Part shown: piece after piece, positions 30,957-42,401 of the stretch
Position numbering within the stretch: position 1 is the first letter of the stretch
Layout: every line of letters starts with the position of its first letter
Source: Massospora cicadina
Lineage: Eukaryota > Entomophthoromycota > Entomophthoromycetes > Entomophthorales > Entomophthoraceae
Length of the DNA: 64,000 bases
Reading direction: 5' to 3'
NCBI GenBank assembly: GCA_022478985.1
Contig: JAKSZP010007892.1
Span: 310,001 to 374,000 of the forward strand
Made by a program: the position numbers and the translations under genes
The notes under the pieces: model-generated
The model's database searches: none
The model's input: only the letters and a program-made list of their open reading frames with translations
What the model was told of the DNA's origin: nothing

Positions 30957-31340
30957 CCCTGGGTGATTTGATTGGGAAATTCTGTGTAGCATATGTGGAC
31001 GCCATCCTGGTGTTCTACAAGTCTCACAAGACGCACGCATAGGATGTCAGGAAGGTCCTCAGGGCGTTGGACAAGGCTATCCTGCAATTGAAGCCTTCAA
31101 ATGCGAGTTCTACAAGGGCTCAGTATCTTTTCTAGGCAACGTTGTATTAATAGGGCTGGCCATTTGCCCAGACAAGCTGTTAGCTTTGAAGGAGCGGTAG
31201 GCGCCAACGGATAAGATGGGGGTGCGCAGTTTGATAGGGGTGGTGAATTTCCTGAGGAGATTCACCAAGGACCTCTCAAAAACAGAAGCCTCACTTAACT
31301 GACTGACTGGGCAAGTCTCTTTTTGATGGAGAGAGGAGGA
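30957..31340 (+). pseudogene. GyB reverse transcriptase, C-terminal part
   Basis: It resumes after N1 with FCVAYVDAILVFYKSHKTH, where the catalytic YVDD has become YVDA. It then runs KCEFYKGSVSFLGNVV and GVVNFLRRFTKDLSK, the RT thumb/connection segment of gypsy pol. Stops occur after 31030 and 31195. The join with 27840 across N1 and one TSD keeps the order of RT blocks. Confidence 0.82.
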
Positions 31341-31800
31341 AGAGATGGCGTTCCAGGCCATCAAAGAGGCCCTTCTCACAGCGCCAGTCCTAGCGCACCT
31401 AGATGCTGACCATTCATTCATTGTAGAGACAAATGCCCCAATTTCGCCATTGGGGCGTTCCTCTTGCAGACAGGGGAAGATGGTTTGGAGCACTCATTAT
31501 GCTATTTCAGCAGGAAGATGCTACTGGTGGAAACAAACTACTCCATCTGTGACAAGGAACTCTTGGCGATTGTCACAGTACTAGATGAGTGGCAGCATCA
31601 TCTGTTGTACACGTGCCATTCATTCATGATCTGTACTGATCATAGGGCCCTTGAGTTCCTCTTGAGCCCCATAGGATGAACCGGAGACAAGCCCTCTGGC
31701 ACCCAAGGCTGTCTCAATGCGACGTCAAGATAGAATACAAGCCCAGAAAAAACTTTATCCCGGACCTACTTAGCCAGGACCCAAAAATGACTTTTGCAAA
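31340..31800 (+). pseudogene. GyB RNase H
   Basis: AFQAIKEALLTAPVLAHLD, then FIVETNAPI (the D of the usual VETDAS replaced by N), a shift, then YSICDKELLAIVTVLDEWQ and MICTDHRALEFLL. It ends in QCDVKIEYKPRKNFIPDLLS, the standard link to integrase. The active-site pattern is damaged at the first aspartate. Confidence 0.85.
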
Positions 31801-31959
31801 GGAGGAGCTGAACGTGTTCAACACTTCCACAATGCTCCTTCCCCAAATTTTTTCATCAATACAGGAAGAATTCACCAACTTAGAGGATTCTGACAGCCCA
31901 ATGATGCACCAAAATTTGAGATAAGGTCAGGAAAGAGATAAAGGGAGGGGACCCCAGCG

Positions 31960-32640
31960 AAGGCTACAAGAAATATAGGAAGGAGGGGGGCCTTACCTTG
32001 CACAACTTTTCGCCTATGGGTCCTGACGCTTAAGCTTCAAACTGAGGTGATGGAGTTATGGCATGACCACACCCTGTTGGGACACCCTGGTGTGGGGAAA
32101 ACAATTGAGCTGATATGCTGGAGCTACTCCTGGCTGAGCCTAGCGGGAACTTTGAGAGGGTATACCACGCGCTGCCTTACCTGTGCCAAATTAACTCTAT
32201 CTCAAAGCAGACCTGTAGGTAAGTTGAAACTACTGCAGATCTCATGGATGCTGTGGATCTCCCATAGCGTGGATTTATCACCAGGCCACCAAAATTGGAG
32301 GGCTACAATTTGGTCATGGTGGTAGTGGACTGACTAACAAAATATGCTGAGTTATTCCCATGCACCTTTAAGGCCATGATGAAGTACATGGCGGAAATAT
32401 TTCTGAAGGAGGTCTTTGCCTGGCATGGACTCCCAGATGATACCGTCTTGGACAGGGGTTCACAGTTCATCTCTAGGTTCTGGGATCACCTCCTGGAAAA
32501 TCTTAAGATTAAAACATGCTATTTCTCATTTACCATCCCCAATTGTATAGCTAGATGGAAAAAGTCAATCAAAACCTATAACAGTACCTACAGTGCTACC
32601 TCACCACATGACAAGATCACTGGATCAAGGGACTAAGAAT
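31960..32640 (+). pseudogene. GyB integrase, zinc and core domains
   Basis: HDHTLLGHPGVGKTIELI with CLTCAKL gives the H-H-C-C zinc domain (32060-32200). The core shows VVVD, a stop, then LTKYAELFPC, FAWHGLPDDTVLDRGSQFIS with the second catalytic D, and a degraded region (IARWKKSIKTYNS) where the catalytic E is expected and replaced. The gene would have inserted the element's DNA. The frame ends at 32636. Confidence 0.85.
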
Positions 32641-32776
32641 TGCACAGTTTTCATAAAACAACCTGGCACACTCATTGGCTGGTATGTCCCCTTTTTGAAA
32701 GCCACGGGTTTCACCCATGGACGATGGAGGGACATGCAGGGGCAACGAATTGTGCATCAGATGATTTAGTAATGGA

Positions 32777-33297
32777 ATGAGGAAAAATCTGAAGACATTG
32801 AGAGCGAATCTGAAGAAGGCGGCAGAGGCTCAGAGGAGGAAGATGGATGCACATTACTTCAAGGCTCCGCCTCTCAAAGATGAGGATTATGTTGTGATAA
32901 ATGCTAAGCACTACACACCACCAGGACAGTGTATAAAGTTTGGACCCGTCAACCTAGGATCTTACTAGGTCCTCAGCCAGGTGAATGAGGTAGCGTACAA
33001 ACTAGAATTTCCAGAAGAATCATGTGCACACCCAGTTTTGAATGTTTTGCAGCTTAGAAAACTTGAAAGTTCCATACCAGAAAAACTGAGGCTGGTCCAG
33101 TCAGACAACCCCAGAGAGGCAGAGTATAAGGTGGAGGAGATCCTGGATACCAATAATACTTGAATAAATAATGGTTATTGATAAAATAGGTCGCCTACTC
33201 AATATAAGAATTCTCTTGGCAAACAGCCTCCATATGCGCCAAATGTCCCCAGAAAGTGGAGGAAAAGTGGGGACGCAATGGCTCTCCTCTGAGGGGG
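32777..33297 (+). pseudogene. GyB integrase C-terminus with chromodomain-like start
   Basis: Frames 32777-32968 and 32981-33163 give LKKAAEAQRRKMDAHYF, then NEVAYKLEFPE and PVLNVLQLRKLESSIPEKL. The frame then reaches EAEYKVEEILD, the usual opening of a chromodomain at the integrase end of chromoviruses. The rest of the chromodomain is lost to stops before the polypurine tract (GAGGGGG, 33291-33297). Such domains direct insertion to heterochromatin. Whether this copy ever did so cannot be seen. Confidence 0.75.
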
Positions 33298-34442
33298 TGA
33301 TATGATGGTCAAGGCGCTGCCTGGCCGCCACATAGCCCTGACCCCCCTAAGGTGGGTATTGGGGCTCTTAGTAATACTGATAATAATAAAATTGTAGGGC
33401 TTGAGGGCAACGACCCTCATAAATGTCATTATATCAAATCAGATGCCAACAAATCAAATTAAACATCAGAGAGGAGGTGGTAAGGGCTAATGCAAATGAA
33501 GATCTGACAGATCAAAGGCCGCCAACCCAAAATCTGCTAAAACAAGAAATATGAGGACAACGGCAAAGGGCAGCCCAGCAAATCAGGGGCTTCCAAGCCA
33601 AATTATGCCAAAAGCGATAAAGTCAAGAACCATAGCAATGGGCAGCTCAGTGAATCAGGAGCTGCCAAGATGAATCCGCCGCTAGTCAAGAATATTAAGA
33701 GCCATGGTGAAGGGCAGTACAGCGAATCCTGGGCTGCCAAGCTGAATTACACCAAAAATGGAAGTATTGAGAGTCAAAGGGAGCAGCGGCTGGACAAATC
33801 ATAAGTCACTAGAAAATTTTTAAAAATTTTAATTTAAAAAGTTTGTGATAAGGTTGATTAGTTAGGCTGAGCTTTGATTTGACCCCAACAAACAGAATTA
33901 AATGTGAAAATGTTTCTGTAACGCCTGGGGTACATCATAAAAAGCCTAGAATGGGCCCAGATGGGTATATTGAAGACTGAGATTCTCATAAATAGGCCCA
34001 CAGACATCTTGACGCCCTTGGACTCCAGGAAAACAAATTCACCCATATTTCCCACTTCCTAGCATAAATACAACCATATGAAGTTGTTTAAGACAACTTC
34101 ATCTTCTAATATACTAAATAATAGCCTCTAAAATTGGAAAAAAATAAAATCTTTTTATCATTTTATTAAGATTTTGGAAAAAACCCTGGACTTTGAGTTA
34201 CAAATGGACCATTTCTCGGACTTTGTCAGTTCAGTCGCCTCTCTTTAAGCTCTCTCTGGCGGATAGACTGTTCTCCTCAGCGTTAGTATTTCCTTACCAT
34301 ATTCCAAGAATACATCAAAATCACTCATCAAGCCAATGAACGAAGGACCTGAACACAGTTGCACCCTCCTGTTTGTGGGCCCTCACTTGGGCCCACTTGC
34401 CCAACTGTTTTGTTGCAATGTGGAAGGACCCCATTCGTCACA
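33298..34442 (+). repeat. GyB 3' LTR
   Basis: The 1145-bp copy starts TGATATGATGGTCAAGG directly after GAGGGGG and ends CCATTCGTCACA, followed by the TSD GTACC. It contains CATAAATACAACCATATGAAG near 34063, a TATA-like site matched in the 5' LTR. Confidence 0.93.
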
Positions 34443-34447
34443 GTACC

Positions 34448-35830
34448 CAGTTGCCCACTGATACCACTCTTGTGGTTTAGTTTGTGAGCTTCATTACTCA
34501 CCACCACCCCAAAAAAATCTTACACAATGAACTGTTGGCAAGCTTTTCAGAATATGGTTTGGACCCCAACCTGCAATTTGTGGTCCCAATGGAGCCACCT
34601 AACTCATGGGCCTTTGAGCCTTCATGAACATATGCCCAGTTTCACTTGAGATTTCCCTCTCAATTCCCCCTTTCACCATTAACCTTTCTGCCCCAGACCA
34701 TCTTCTATGGTCCCAAGTGGATGGCAAGCGCATCATCTGCCCCACTTATTTGAAATTGGACATTCAAAATGCCATTGTACCTACATCGCTTGTGCTGCAG
34801 CCCCATGCCTGATTTCTCTCAGTATGTACCCATTGCTGACCCAATTACTTTTTTAAACTGGAATACCTTCATCCCCCTACTCCCCCCAAGCCAGTATCTG
34901 AAGCTGGGATTGCTTCACCCTATTAGGAGCCTTGTCACCAAGCATCTTCTCCTAGACCAGCCAATCAGTGGTCAGATTATTTCTCAATGAATTTCAAAAC
35001 CTCCATCCAGCTACCCCCCACCATTCAATCTATCACTGACTATTCAAATATCTTCAACCAAAATTCATGGTATTATTTGGAGAAAGAAAATGATTTGGGT
35101 ACCCCTGTCTCCCTTCAGTCAAAGCTCTGTACTTTGAAGAGTAACTCAATGGCATTTATTTGGACCAATTACCCCTTCAGCATTATTTGCCTCACCTTGT
35201 GCTCCCCAAGGATACCATCTATAAGTTGAAGAGGCAGTTGCCTCCCCAGAATGTCGCCCACACTGACAAGCCATAGCGCAATTGGTTTCTGTATTGGCTA
35301 AGGGCATGGTTCCTCTTTTCATTAGCACCAAGTTGACCCTCCTTCAAAATAAAACTACCTCCGCTACAATGACTATACCAACAGAGTGGTTCTAGATGTA
35401 CCATTAGTCTCAAGGTTTAGACCTCAGACCGTCTTCACCGTCCTCAATATCATATAATTGACAACCTCCCTGAAGTCTGCATTAAGGCCAAGAAAGCCCT
35501 TACTGCATAGATCTCTGACTGCCTCAAGAGGAGGATCCCATTGCCAGCCCCACTTGCCTTCCTGGACCCTCACTTCCACAATGTGCCCAAACCCATGCTC
35601 TCAGCTTTGTGCCACTACTTTCCAAACTGAAAGCCCAAACAGCCTCCTAATTCCCCTAGTCCTCCACTATGGCTGTATAGCGGTTTCCACTTCTGACTTG
35701 GTTTGTGTGTGTCATTTTGATTTTTACATCGATTCAAGTAAATTTGTCCATCACATTTCATTTTTAGTTCTTGTTTTGCTCTTTTGAGCTTTGGTCTGTC
35801 TTTCCCCTGGTCAGCGTACCCTGAATAATT
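34448..35830 (+). mobile_element. H4, 3' part with decayed ORF1-type gene
   Basis: It resumes after GyB with LPTDTTLVV, then HNELLASFSEYGLDPNLQFVV (as GL-AYGT-P-LQFVVP in H3). It then passes through a weakened knuckle region (near 34740), HNQNSWYYLEKEND-like sequence at about 35060 and a proline-rich C-terminal part. Stops and shifts are numerous. The tail CCCCTGGTCAGCGTACCCTG (35804-35823) is followed by AATAATT and the TSD TAGGAACAAAAGTTA. No endonuclease or RT is present. Confidence 0.85.
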
Positions 35831-35862
35831 TAGGAACAAAAGTTACTATTTTAAATGGTATT

Positions 35863-36746
35863 TGTTGAAGTTTTGGCCTACTACAGATGCTTCTTTTAAT
35901 GAGATAAGTTGGAGTATTGAGCGCCTATTGTCTGGAGACATTAGACCAGAAGGGGACAATAGTCAAGATATAAACTCCTTGGAAATGACTTTAAGGCTGT
36001 ATTCTTCAGTTGTTTACTTGTACAATGGCTCGCTTCACTGATCCTTCTGATCCCAAGTAATTCCTTGACTTAATATAATAAAAAAGTATTAAATACAAAA
36101 ATCTTGCATATTAAACTATTAACTTGCAGTGATAAAATAATTGTCTTTTATTTGTATGAACTTATAAAATTATAGGGTTTGATGTTGACCACATCTCACC
36201 CATGACACCTCATTTCTCATTGGCACTTAGCCATTGTAGCACAATAAATATGTTTGAGAGTCTACAATCTATGAGAATTTGGGGTATTTTCACATGACCT
36301 CAGGGTTGGTGTCTAACTGACAGTTATCACAAGACAGTGTTTCCTCTGATGCGTCTAAAAATAGCTAAACCATCACTCCTCTCAAGCAATTGGTAGCACA
36401 TACCAAGGCAGTTTGTACCCTTAATTAATAATAAAGTTTATTGAAAACTCAATTGAAATTAAAAACTAATTCTGATAAAGAACAACAAAGCCAATGAACC
36501 CAGGTCATTAAGTCAACCATTATCAAGTTTGACTTAACCAACAAAGCCCTTGGTCCCATATCATCTAGTTAAAAATTATTAAGTGGGTATGCTAGGCACC
36601 TGATCCCAAGTTTATATATACTTGGGATATTTCTGATCCATAATCACTGATATCTTCAATATAATCCATAATAAATTAAACATAAGCTAGTATTATTATG
36701 TCTCTATAAAATGACCTAATGACTAGGTCCATTCAACTAATCAACA
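35863..36746. mobile_element. S2: solo LTR
   Basis: The 884-bp block starts TGTTGAAG and ends TCAACA. It is flanked by GTATT at 35858-35862 and 36747-36751. It aligns with S1 (3626-4459) along its length, for example GGGTTTGATGTTGACCACATC against GGGTTTGATCTTCACCACATC. It sits 18 bp to the right of the H4 TSD. Confidence 0.92.
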
Positions 36747-36751
36747 GTATT

Positions 36752-37220
36752 ATAAAATGAATTAATTCAATAGACTGTATTTGATATGGCTCAAAAAGTA
36801 CCATATTCTGAATTTAGCTTAGGGGAACTAAGAACAAAATTAAGTCATCTTACTGAAAAAATTAACCTAATTAGCTATATCTAATATGGATTAAACCTTA
36901 AGCGTTCTGAAACCAGGTTAGGTTAAATATACCAAACATAAATATGTTATGAAATCAGATTAGGCTCTAAGAATATATATAAATTTAATGCTATCGCTCT
37001 ACTAAAAAGGTCTGTTCATTTAGCTTCATGTTTTCTTTTAATCAATTGTATACTAACTAATTTTAATTAGATTGATATACACATAGTTATAGTAATATAA
37101 CTAATAAAAAGACTAATCCAATTAACTTCATTCATATGATCAAAGTTTAAACGTTCTAAAAGTCAGACTAGGTTACTAAGAACAAACTTAAATTAAAATG
37201 TTCTAATATTAAATTTAAGT
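36752..37220. repeat. Degenerate ~110-bp tandem repeat array, right part
   Basis: Motif copies start near 36784, 36890 and 37134 (CTAATATGGATTAAACCTTA then AGCGTTCTGAAACCAGG). They match those at 23640-24215. The array was one block before H4 and S2 inserted. Confidence 0.65.
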
Positions 37221-39067
37221 AATAATGGTAAATTTACAACATTATATAAAAACATTTATCAATAATTACATCACTCTTTAATATTTATCTTAGTAAAAAT
37301 TGGAGAATCTATCTGAATGTAATTAAAATGGACTCCAAACATCATAAATTAGCTGATACCTCAAAATGGGGGTAGAAAAGGCATATATATGGAATCTAAT
37401 TTTTCTACTGAAAAATTTAAAAATTTTATTGGCGTAAATGTAAGCTCTTTAATTGCCATTGTTTCAACCCACTGAAAAATTTAATGACAAGATTTAAATT
37501 AAGTTGACTTGAAAACTAAAATTAATGAATAGTTAAGGTTTAGCATTGCTAAAATCAAGTAAAATATGTCTTCATTACTTAATTTAAAAAGCTAAAAACA
37601 GCCTGAAATACCATGAGTATAAAAGTGTGACCCAAAAAAGCGTGCAATTTGAGGTTCCTAGTTGAATTATTAAAGGTGAGTTTAGACTGGAATAGCTAAA
37701 GTTGTGTCACCACTACGCTCAGTGCCCCAGTTTACCTCTATATACTATCATTTGTCCTCTAAGACTAACAGCTTTTCTGTTGCCCTCATGGCTGGAAAAC
37801 TAACTTTTTTACTGTAAAACCATAACTCAGAGCAGCAAAGGTTTAAATTACTTATGTAATATGGTATAATACCATAAAATCTATCATTTGTGCCACTCAA
37901 ACTAACAGATTTGCTGTTGCCCTAATAGTTAGAGAAATGGCTGCATGGTCCAATTAAAAGCTCTATAACATAATAAGCTAACAAATTCAAGAAAACTAAG
38001 CTATTTAAGAAATTTTAGTGCCTTAATGCATATAAAAATATAAAATAGTTGAAAATATTTGGTTTTTTTGAAGTTTAGTGTAGATCAATATTAAATATAT
38101 ATCTGTATGATTTAAACATACAAAAGAAACCACTTAAACAAAGTCATAATAGTGTAAAAGCAACATAAATATTATAAAAATTGATGAAAATGTCAATAAT
38201 GGTTAGATTACTTATGGTATTAAAAACCTGGAAAAATAGCTCAGTATAATAGAATTTGTAAGTAATTAATCTACAATTTTTTTTGGTAATGAGCAATTAT
38301 TCTAAACTTAATCTCTTAGTAGATCAAAAAATACTATAATCATACCAAGATGATATTGATAAATGTATATGATAACAGATAGAATATAATGATATTGGAA
38401 AAAATTACTAAGTTATACCAGATCAAGTAAAAAATTAAAACTTGCCTTAAAGCTGATAATAATATAAATGATACCAGATAATTTATGCTGAGATTAAAAT
38501 AACAATATATAAAGAATATTACTAAGTAAAAAACATAAATATCACCTTAAAATGGTTTTAACCATTTTAGACGATTATATATAGTTATGGTGGAAACAAA
38601 AATCTAGTAAAAGTAAGTATAACATTAAAAAGGCTTACTTTGAAGGAAATATGTCACTATATATCTCATATATATTTGGTTACACTGGAATCAAAAATTT
38701 GGTAATTTTTAGCAAATTTATTAATTAAAAGATACGTTTTACCTTTTAACTAATGAAAGCTTTTTGTAATTATATACAATTATACTAAATAAACTAAAAC
38801 TATTAAATTGCTTAACTTTGCAATAAGATTATATTTATGCAGCTTAAGTGGAGGTATCATCAATAAAATATTTGGTATCATGAACTCTATATAATCTAAT
38901 TTTTTTGTTTATATTTAAAGGGTATAACTCACCTAAATTCATGATATATATTTATGTTAACAACATAAAAAACTATGAAGTCAAATCATAACATTAATAT
39001 ACTTCAATTTTGTTGGTAGAGCTTTTGAAATGTGATTTGATTAATTAAATTATTTTTAGTTAATATT
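37221..39067. other. AT-rich stretch with one diverged direct duplication
   Basis: No gene was recognised. A ~60-bp segment at 37745-37800 (CTATCATTTGTCC ... CTAACAGC ... TGTTGCCCTCAT) recurs at 37881-37937 with a 136-bp offset. The rest is AT-rich with no frame, no LTR ends and no tail motif. Confidence 0.5.
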
Positions 39068-39199
39068 TTTATTTATGGTAGGAGAGTCATGGGACTTACA
39101 CTACCAAAATAAGAAAAAAAATAAAAAAAAAGAGAGAGAACGCACAAAGGATCCCTGAATCTCCTGTACAGTAGTCTATCCAACACCATCCCTGTATCA

Positions 39200-40002
39200 G
39201 GAGTAGGGGTATAGGACAAAGGAACAAGACTGGATGGTCTTGGGCTGACGTCCTAATTTTTCAGATAAAGGAACAAGAGTTAACATTCAGGAACAGGTAG
39301 TCCTCCATGATTGAATCAAGCAGCGCCATTTACAAGGCATGGATCCAAAGAATTAATGCTGGAAAGTTACATGCTAGATGACAATGCAACCACGCCAGTG
39401 CTCCAACTGTAATAGAAAAGCCTTGTTGATAGCTTCCAAAACGTTGGTATGGATGGACCACATGCTTTGGCCGATCAAGGCTTTGAGCAGTGAGGAAAGT
39501 GGGTAAATCACTCTCATTCTGAATAGATTGTGGGTAGGGTATTTTGTACTAGGTGTAGGAAGATGGAATAGATGGAAAACTTTCATTCAAACTATCTTAG
39601 ATGTGGGACACCCCATTATCCTATGGATGAGATTATTATGGACACTACAAGTCATACAAATGTGTACAATGATGGTGGATCTATATGCAGTCCATTATGA
39701 CATTTAAAAGCACTTCCATACATAATCTCTAGTTTTAGTGTGGAATAAGGGGTGATGAGAATACTCCACATCTTCTTCTGAACCTGTGAGTAGTAAGGGA
39801 TATCTAACAAATCTGCTAGATCAATCATTGCTAGATTGGCCTTATTCATGATATGTAATGATTTAGGATCTACTGGCACATTATCAAAAAGCTGAAGGCA
39901 TGTTAGGTTTGTTTCTTGCAAAGTTTGTTGCTTGTCAATACGCTGGAAACTCCATTTGGAATGTTTAATAACCAGATAATACCTTTGAAATGTGTTTGGG
40001 TG
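39200..40002 (-). pseudogene. LineB C-terminal domain
   Basis: From the GyC junction down the - strand the frame reads LHPNTFQRYYLVIKHSKW, then MIDLADLLDIPYYSQVQKKMW, the counterpart of IDYLDALDIPYILTTQKAIW in LineA. After 39650 it is broken. The cysteine finger is not recognisable, unlike in LineA. Confidence 0.72.
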
Positions 40003-40007
40003 CAGTG

Positions 40008-40773
40008 TGTTGGATTTTGGGTTTTTAGATGCTCGCCTAGTGCTTAACTCCCCAAAATCCAACAATGGGGGAATTGATACCACAAAAATAATAAACTTTT
40101 TAAACTTATAAACCTAATAAAATATGGGTTTTTAGAGGTTTATTGGCGCCGCGTGGGGTTAAAAGAGAGTCAATCCCTCTTGATATTTGATCAATAAGTA
40201 TTTATACTATGTTGAGGGTCAGGGGGAATTTAAGGATAGTTTTGGAATAGTTTCATGTCTTCCAAATTAGGTAATATGGGTCTCAATCCTATCAGATTGT
40301 GGGGAAAGTGAGTTAATATTGGTAAAATGAACGTTGGGGTTTTGGGGCAGAATATACCCATGTGGCAAGGTTTTGATGTACCACAACCAATCACCATTAA
40401 AGAAATTATTCTCACCTTGGGGGACCTCCGCCACACCTATAAAAGGGGCGGCCCCCGCGCAGGTGTCGTGAAGGACTTGGTGCTGGTTGGGGGAGTACCT
40501 TCCACTGGTTTTCCTGAAGTCCTTTGTGTGATCGGTGAAATCTGATTGTTTGATTTTTCAGAAAGTGTCCATGCAGGTTTTGAACTGGTGTTACCCCAGT
40601 TAATGGGGTTCCACCAAGAATTGACCATGGTCTTTTGGCTAATATTCTTGATATTATCATTTAAATCGTTTTTAAAGGCATCAGAGAATTGCAAAGGGCT
40701 GACATTTCCCCTTTTTGGCTGAATTTAACCTACCACATTCTTATTTTTCAGTGGCAAAGCCAAATGTCCGACA
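40008..40773 (-). repeat. GyC 3' LTR
   Basis: The copy aligns with 46908-47669. On the - strand it is preceded by TTGAGGGGAGTGA, the polypurine tract (complement of 40774-40786). The + strand carries CCTATAAAAGGGGCGG near 40435, changed in the other LTR, so any TATA use there would be antisense. Confidence 0.92.
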
Positions 40774-40801
40774 TCACTCCCCTCAAGTATGTTGGGGGTG
40801 A

Positions 40802-41830
40802 TTAAGACCATAGAAAGCGTTCATGGACCCAATGTATGGTAACTCTGAAAGCTAGGGATTTGATTGAATACTCGTCCCCTCGCTTATATTTAATTGAGAA
40901 TGGCCCTTCCCAGATGGACCCAATTGTCTCTTTTCTGGGGGTGATATGATTATGATAATAAAGCACCAAGTCATACACTTGGAAAGAGGGAAGAGGGGCC
41001 CAGAACTCATTTGCAGCCTGTCCTTCTTTTGTAACTGTCATTGCTAAGTTTGTCATTGCCTTATATTGCAACTGTATGATATACTGGGCTAACTTCTTCA
41101 AGCTTTCTCAGGATAAGACTTGTCAGTGAAGAGTCTTTATCAAGTAAAGCTGGAACCCCAGGTTCTCGCCCATGAAATACTTGGAATGGTTATCATAAGG
41201 ATCTGATGATAGCTGATGCAGTAAGCCATGAGGGCACTTGGTAAGTACTGATCCCAGTGGAGGGGATCTGAAGTAGCCATTTTCTGTAATATAAAAACCA
41301 GCGTCCCATTTGCTCTTTCCACCGTACCATTGGTTTAAGGGTTGTAGGGGACGGAAAAGAGCTGTTGGGTGCCCATAGACGTTGTGAGAATCTTCACCAC
41401 TTGAGAGGTGAAGTTTTTACCATTATTGCATAGCAAAACTTGGGGCAACCATGTCGGGTAAAGATATACTGGTGGAGGAAAGTGGCTGTGGCTTTAGCCA
41501 TCTGAGCTGGGATAGCCACTGCCTCGACCCATTTGGTAAAGTGAACAAAACCAAACAATATAAGTTGATTTCCACTCGTAGTTTGGGGAAGAGGGCCAAC
41601 CACATTGAGACTTATTGTGTAAAAGGCTGTTGAGAGGTGCTAGGCTGATATTGATACTTTGTTTTAAGGTTGGACTGCTTCTTGCATGTTAAACAGGCAT
41701 ACAAGACTTCGATGATGGTCTCCATGATTCCCTCCCAATAGTAGCGTTCTTTTACCCACTCATAGGTTTTCCGCACTCCACTATGTCCTAGGAGAGTATG
41801 AGACTCCATAATGACAGGTACTCGCTCTGA
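40802..41830 (-). pseudogene. GyC integrase
   Basis: On the - strand: ESHTLLGHSGVRKTYEWVKE with ACLTCKKQ (zinc H-H-C-C domain, 41809-41660), then FVHFTKWVEAVAIP (the first catalytic D is lost at the usual VDRFTK position), FTRHGCPKF, ERANGTLVFILQKM and WDQYLPSALMAYC. The C-terminal frame 41101-40802 includes FQVYDLVLYY and GPFSIKYKRG. Several frameshifts occur. The order and motifs are those of gypsy integrases without a chromodomain. Confidence 0.83.
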
Positions 41831-41833
41831 AGG

Positions 41834-42400
41834 TCAGAGGTAGGTTAACCAATTCACCCCCACTTTCTTATACAGATGCCCATTATCCACCTTCGTGTTA
41901 CAGAAATGGAGAGCTAGCATCTTCTGAACTGGTTCATCCTCATCCTCCCAAGCATCAGAGGTCAATAGAAGATCATGTAACCACTCCGCTTCACTATTAT
42001 CTAAATGAAGGTGGGCAGCCAAGTCAACCCATAAACATTCATGCGGCTTGTCCCAGATCAGTGTACGATGGTCATATCATAGTGCTGGAGCTTTAAAGCC
42101 CAGCGTGCTAGCCTCCCAGTGAGATAAATCATATTTTGTAACCACTTTAAATAGGCATAATCAGTGACCACTTGAAATGAGGTCCCATATAAGAAAGGGC
42201 AGTAATGTTTAACAGCAAGCAAAATGGCAAAGCATTCCTTCTCCATGATGCTATAGTTGCGTTAAGCCTTAGAGAGCATCTTGCTAAAATATGAAATGGG
42301 GTGATCAACCCCATGCTCATCCAGTTGAGTCAAGATAGCTCCAACCGCGTAGTCAGAAGCATCAATAAATAACATAAAGGGTTTACTATAGTTAGGGTTC
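41834..42400 (-). pseudogene. GyC RNase H and connection
   Basis: The - strand from the S3 junction reads NPNYSKPFMLFIDASDYAV, with the first acidic residue in IDAS. It continues ILTQLDEHGVDHPISYFSKM, then NYSIMEKECFAILLAVKHY with the second acid, and FQVVTDYAYLKWL with the third. The block is close to complete apart from one stop near 42265. The frame 42022-41834 leads into the integrase zinc domain. Confidence 0.85.
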
Positions 42401-42401
42401 C

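Larger units (their letters stand above)
24795..34442 (+). mobile_element. GyB: Ty3/gypsy element with chromodomain-type pol, nested in H4
   Basis: LTRs lie at 24795-25932 (1138 bp) and 33298-34442 (1145 bp). They start TGT-GGCGGTCAAGG and TGATATGATGGTCAAGG and both end GTCACA. The TSD is GTACC at 24790-24794 and 34443-34447. Removing the element and one TSD restores the H4 frame exactly: PTTCTQ then LPTDTTLVV, against PTTWTQ then LLMDTTLVV in H3. The internal order is gag, RT, RNase H, integrase and a chromodomain-like end, which places it in the chromovirus branch. N1 (27846-30951) was inserted in its RT later. It is dead from stops in all domains. No TGG-type PBS follows its LTR. Confidence 0.93.

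Noticed and set aside
40430..40450. TATA box CCTATAAAAGG as a host promoter
   Set aside because: It is inside the GyC LTR, on the strand opposite to the element's genes, and is not conserved in the partner LTR.
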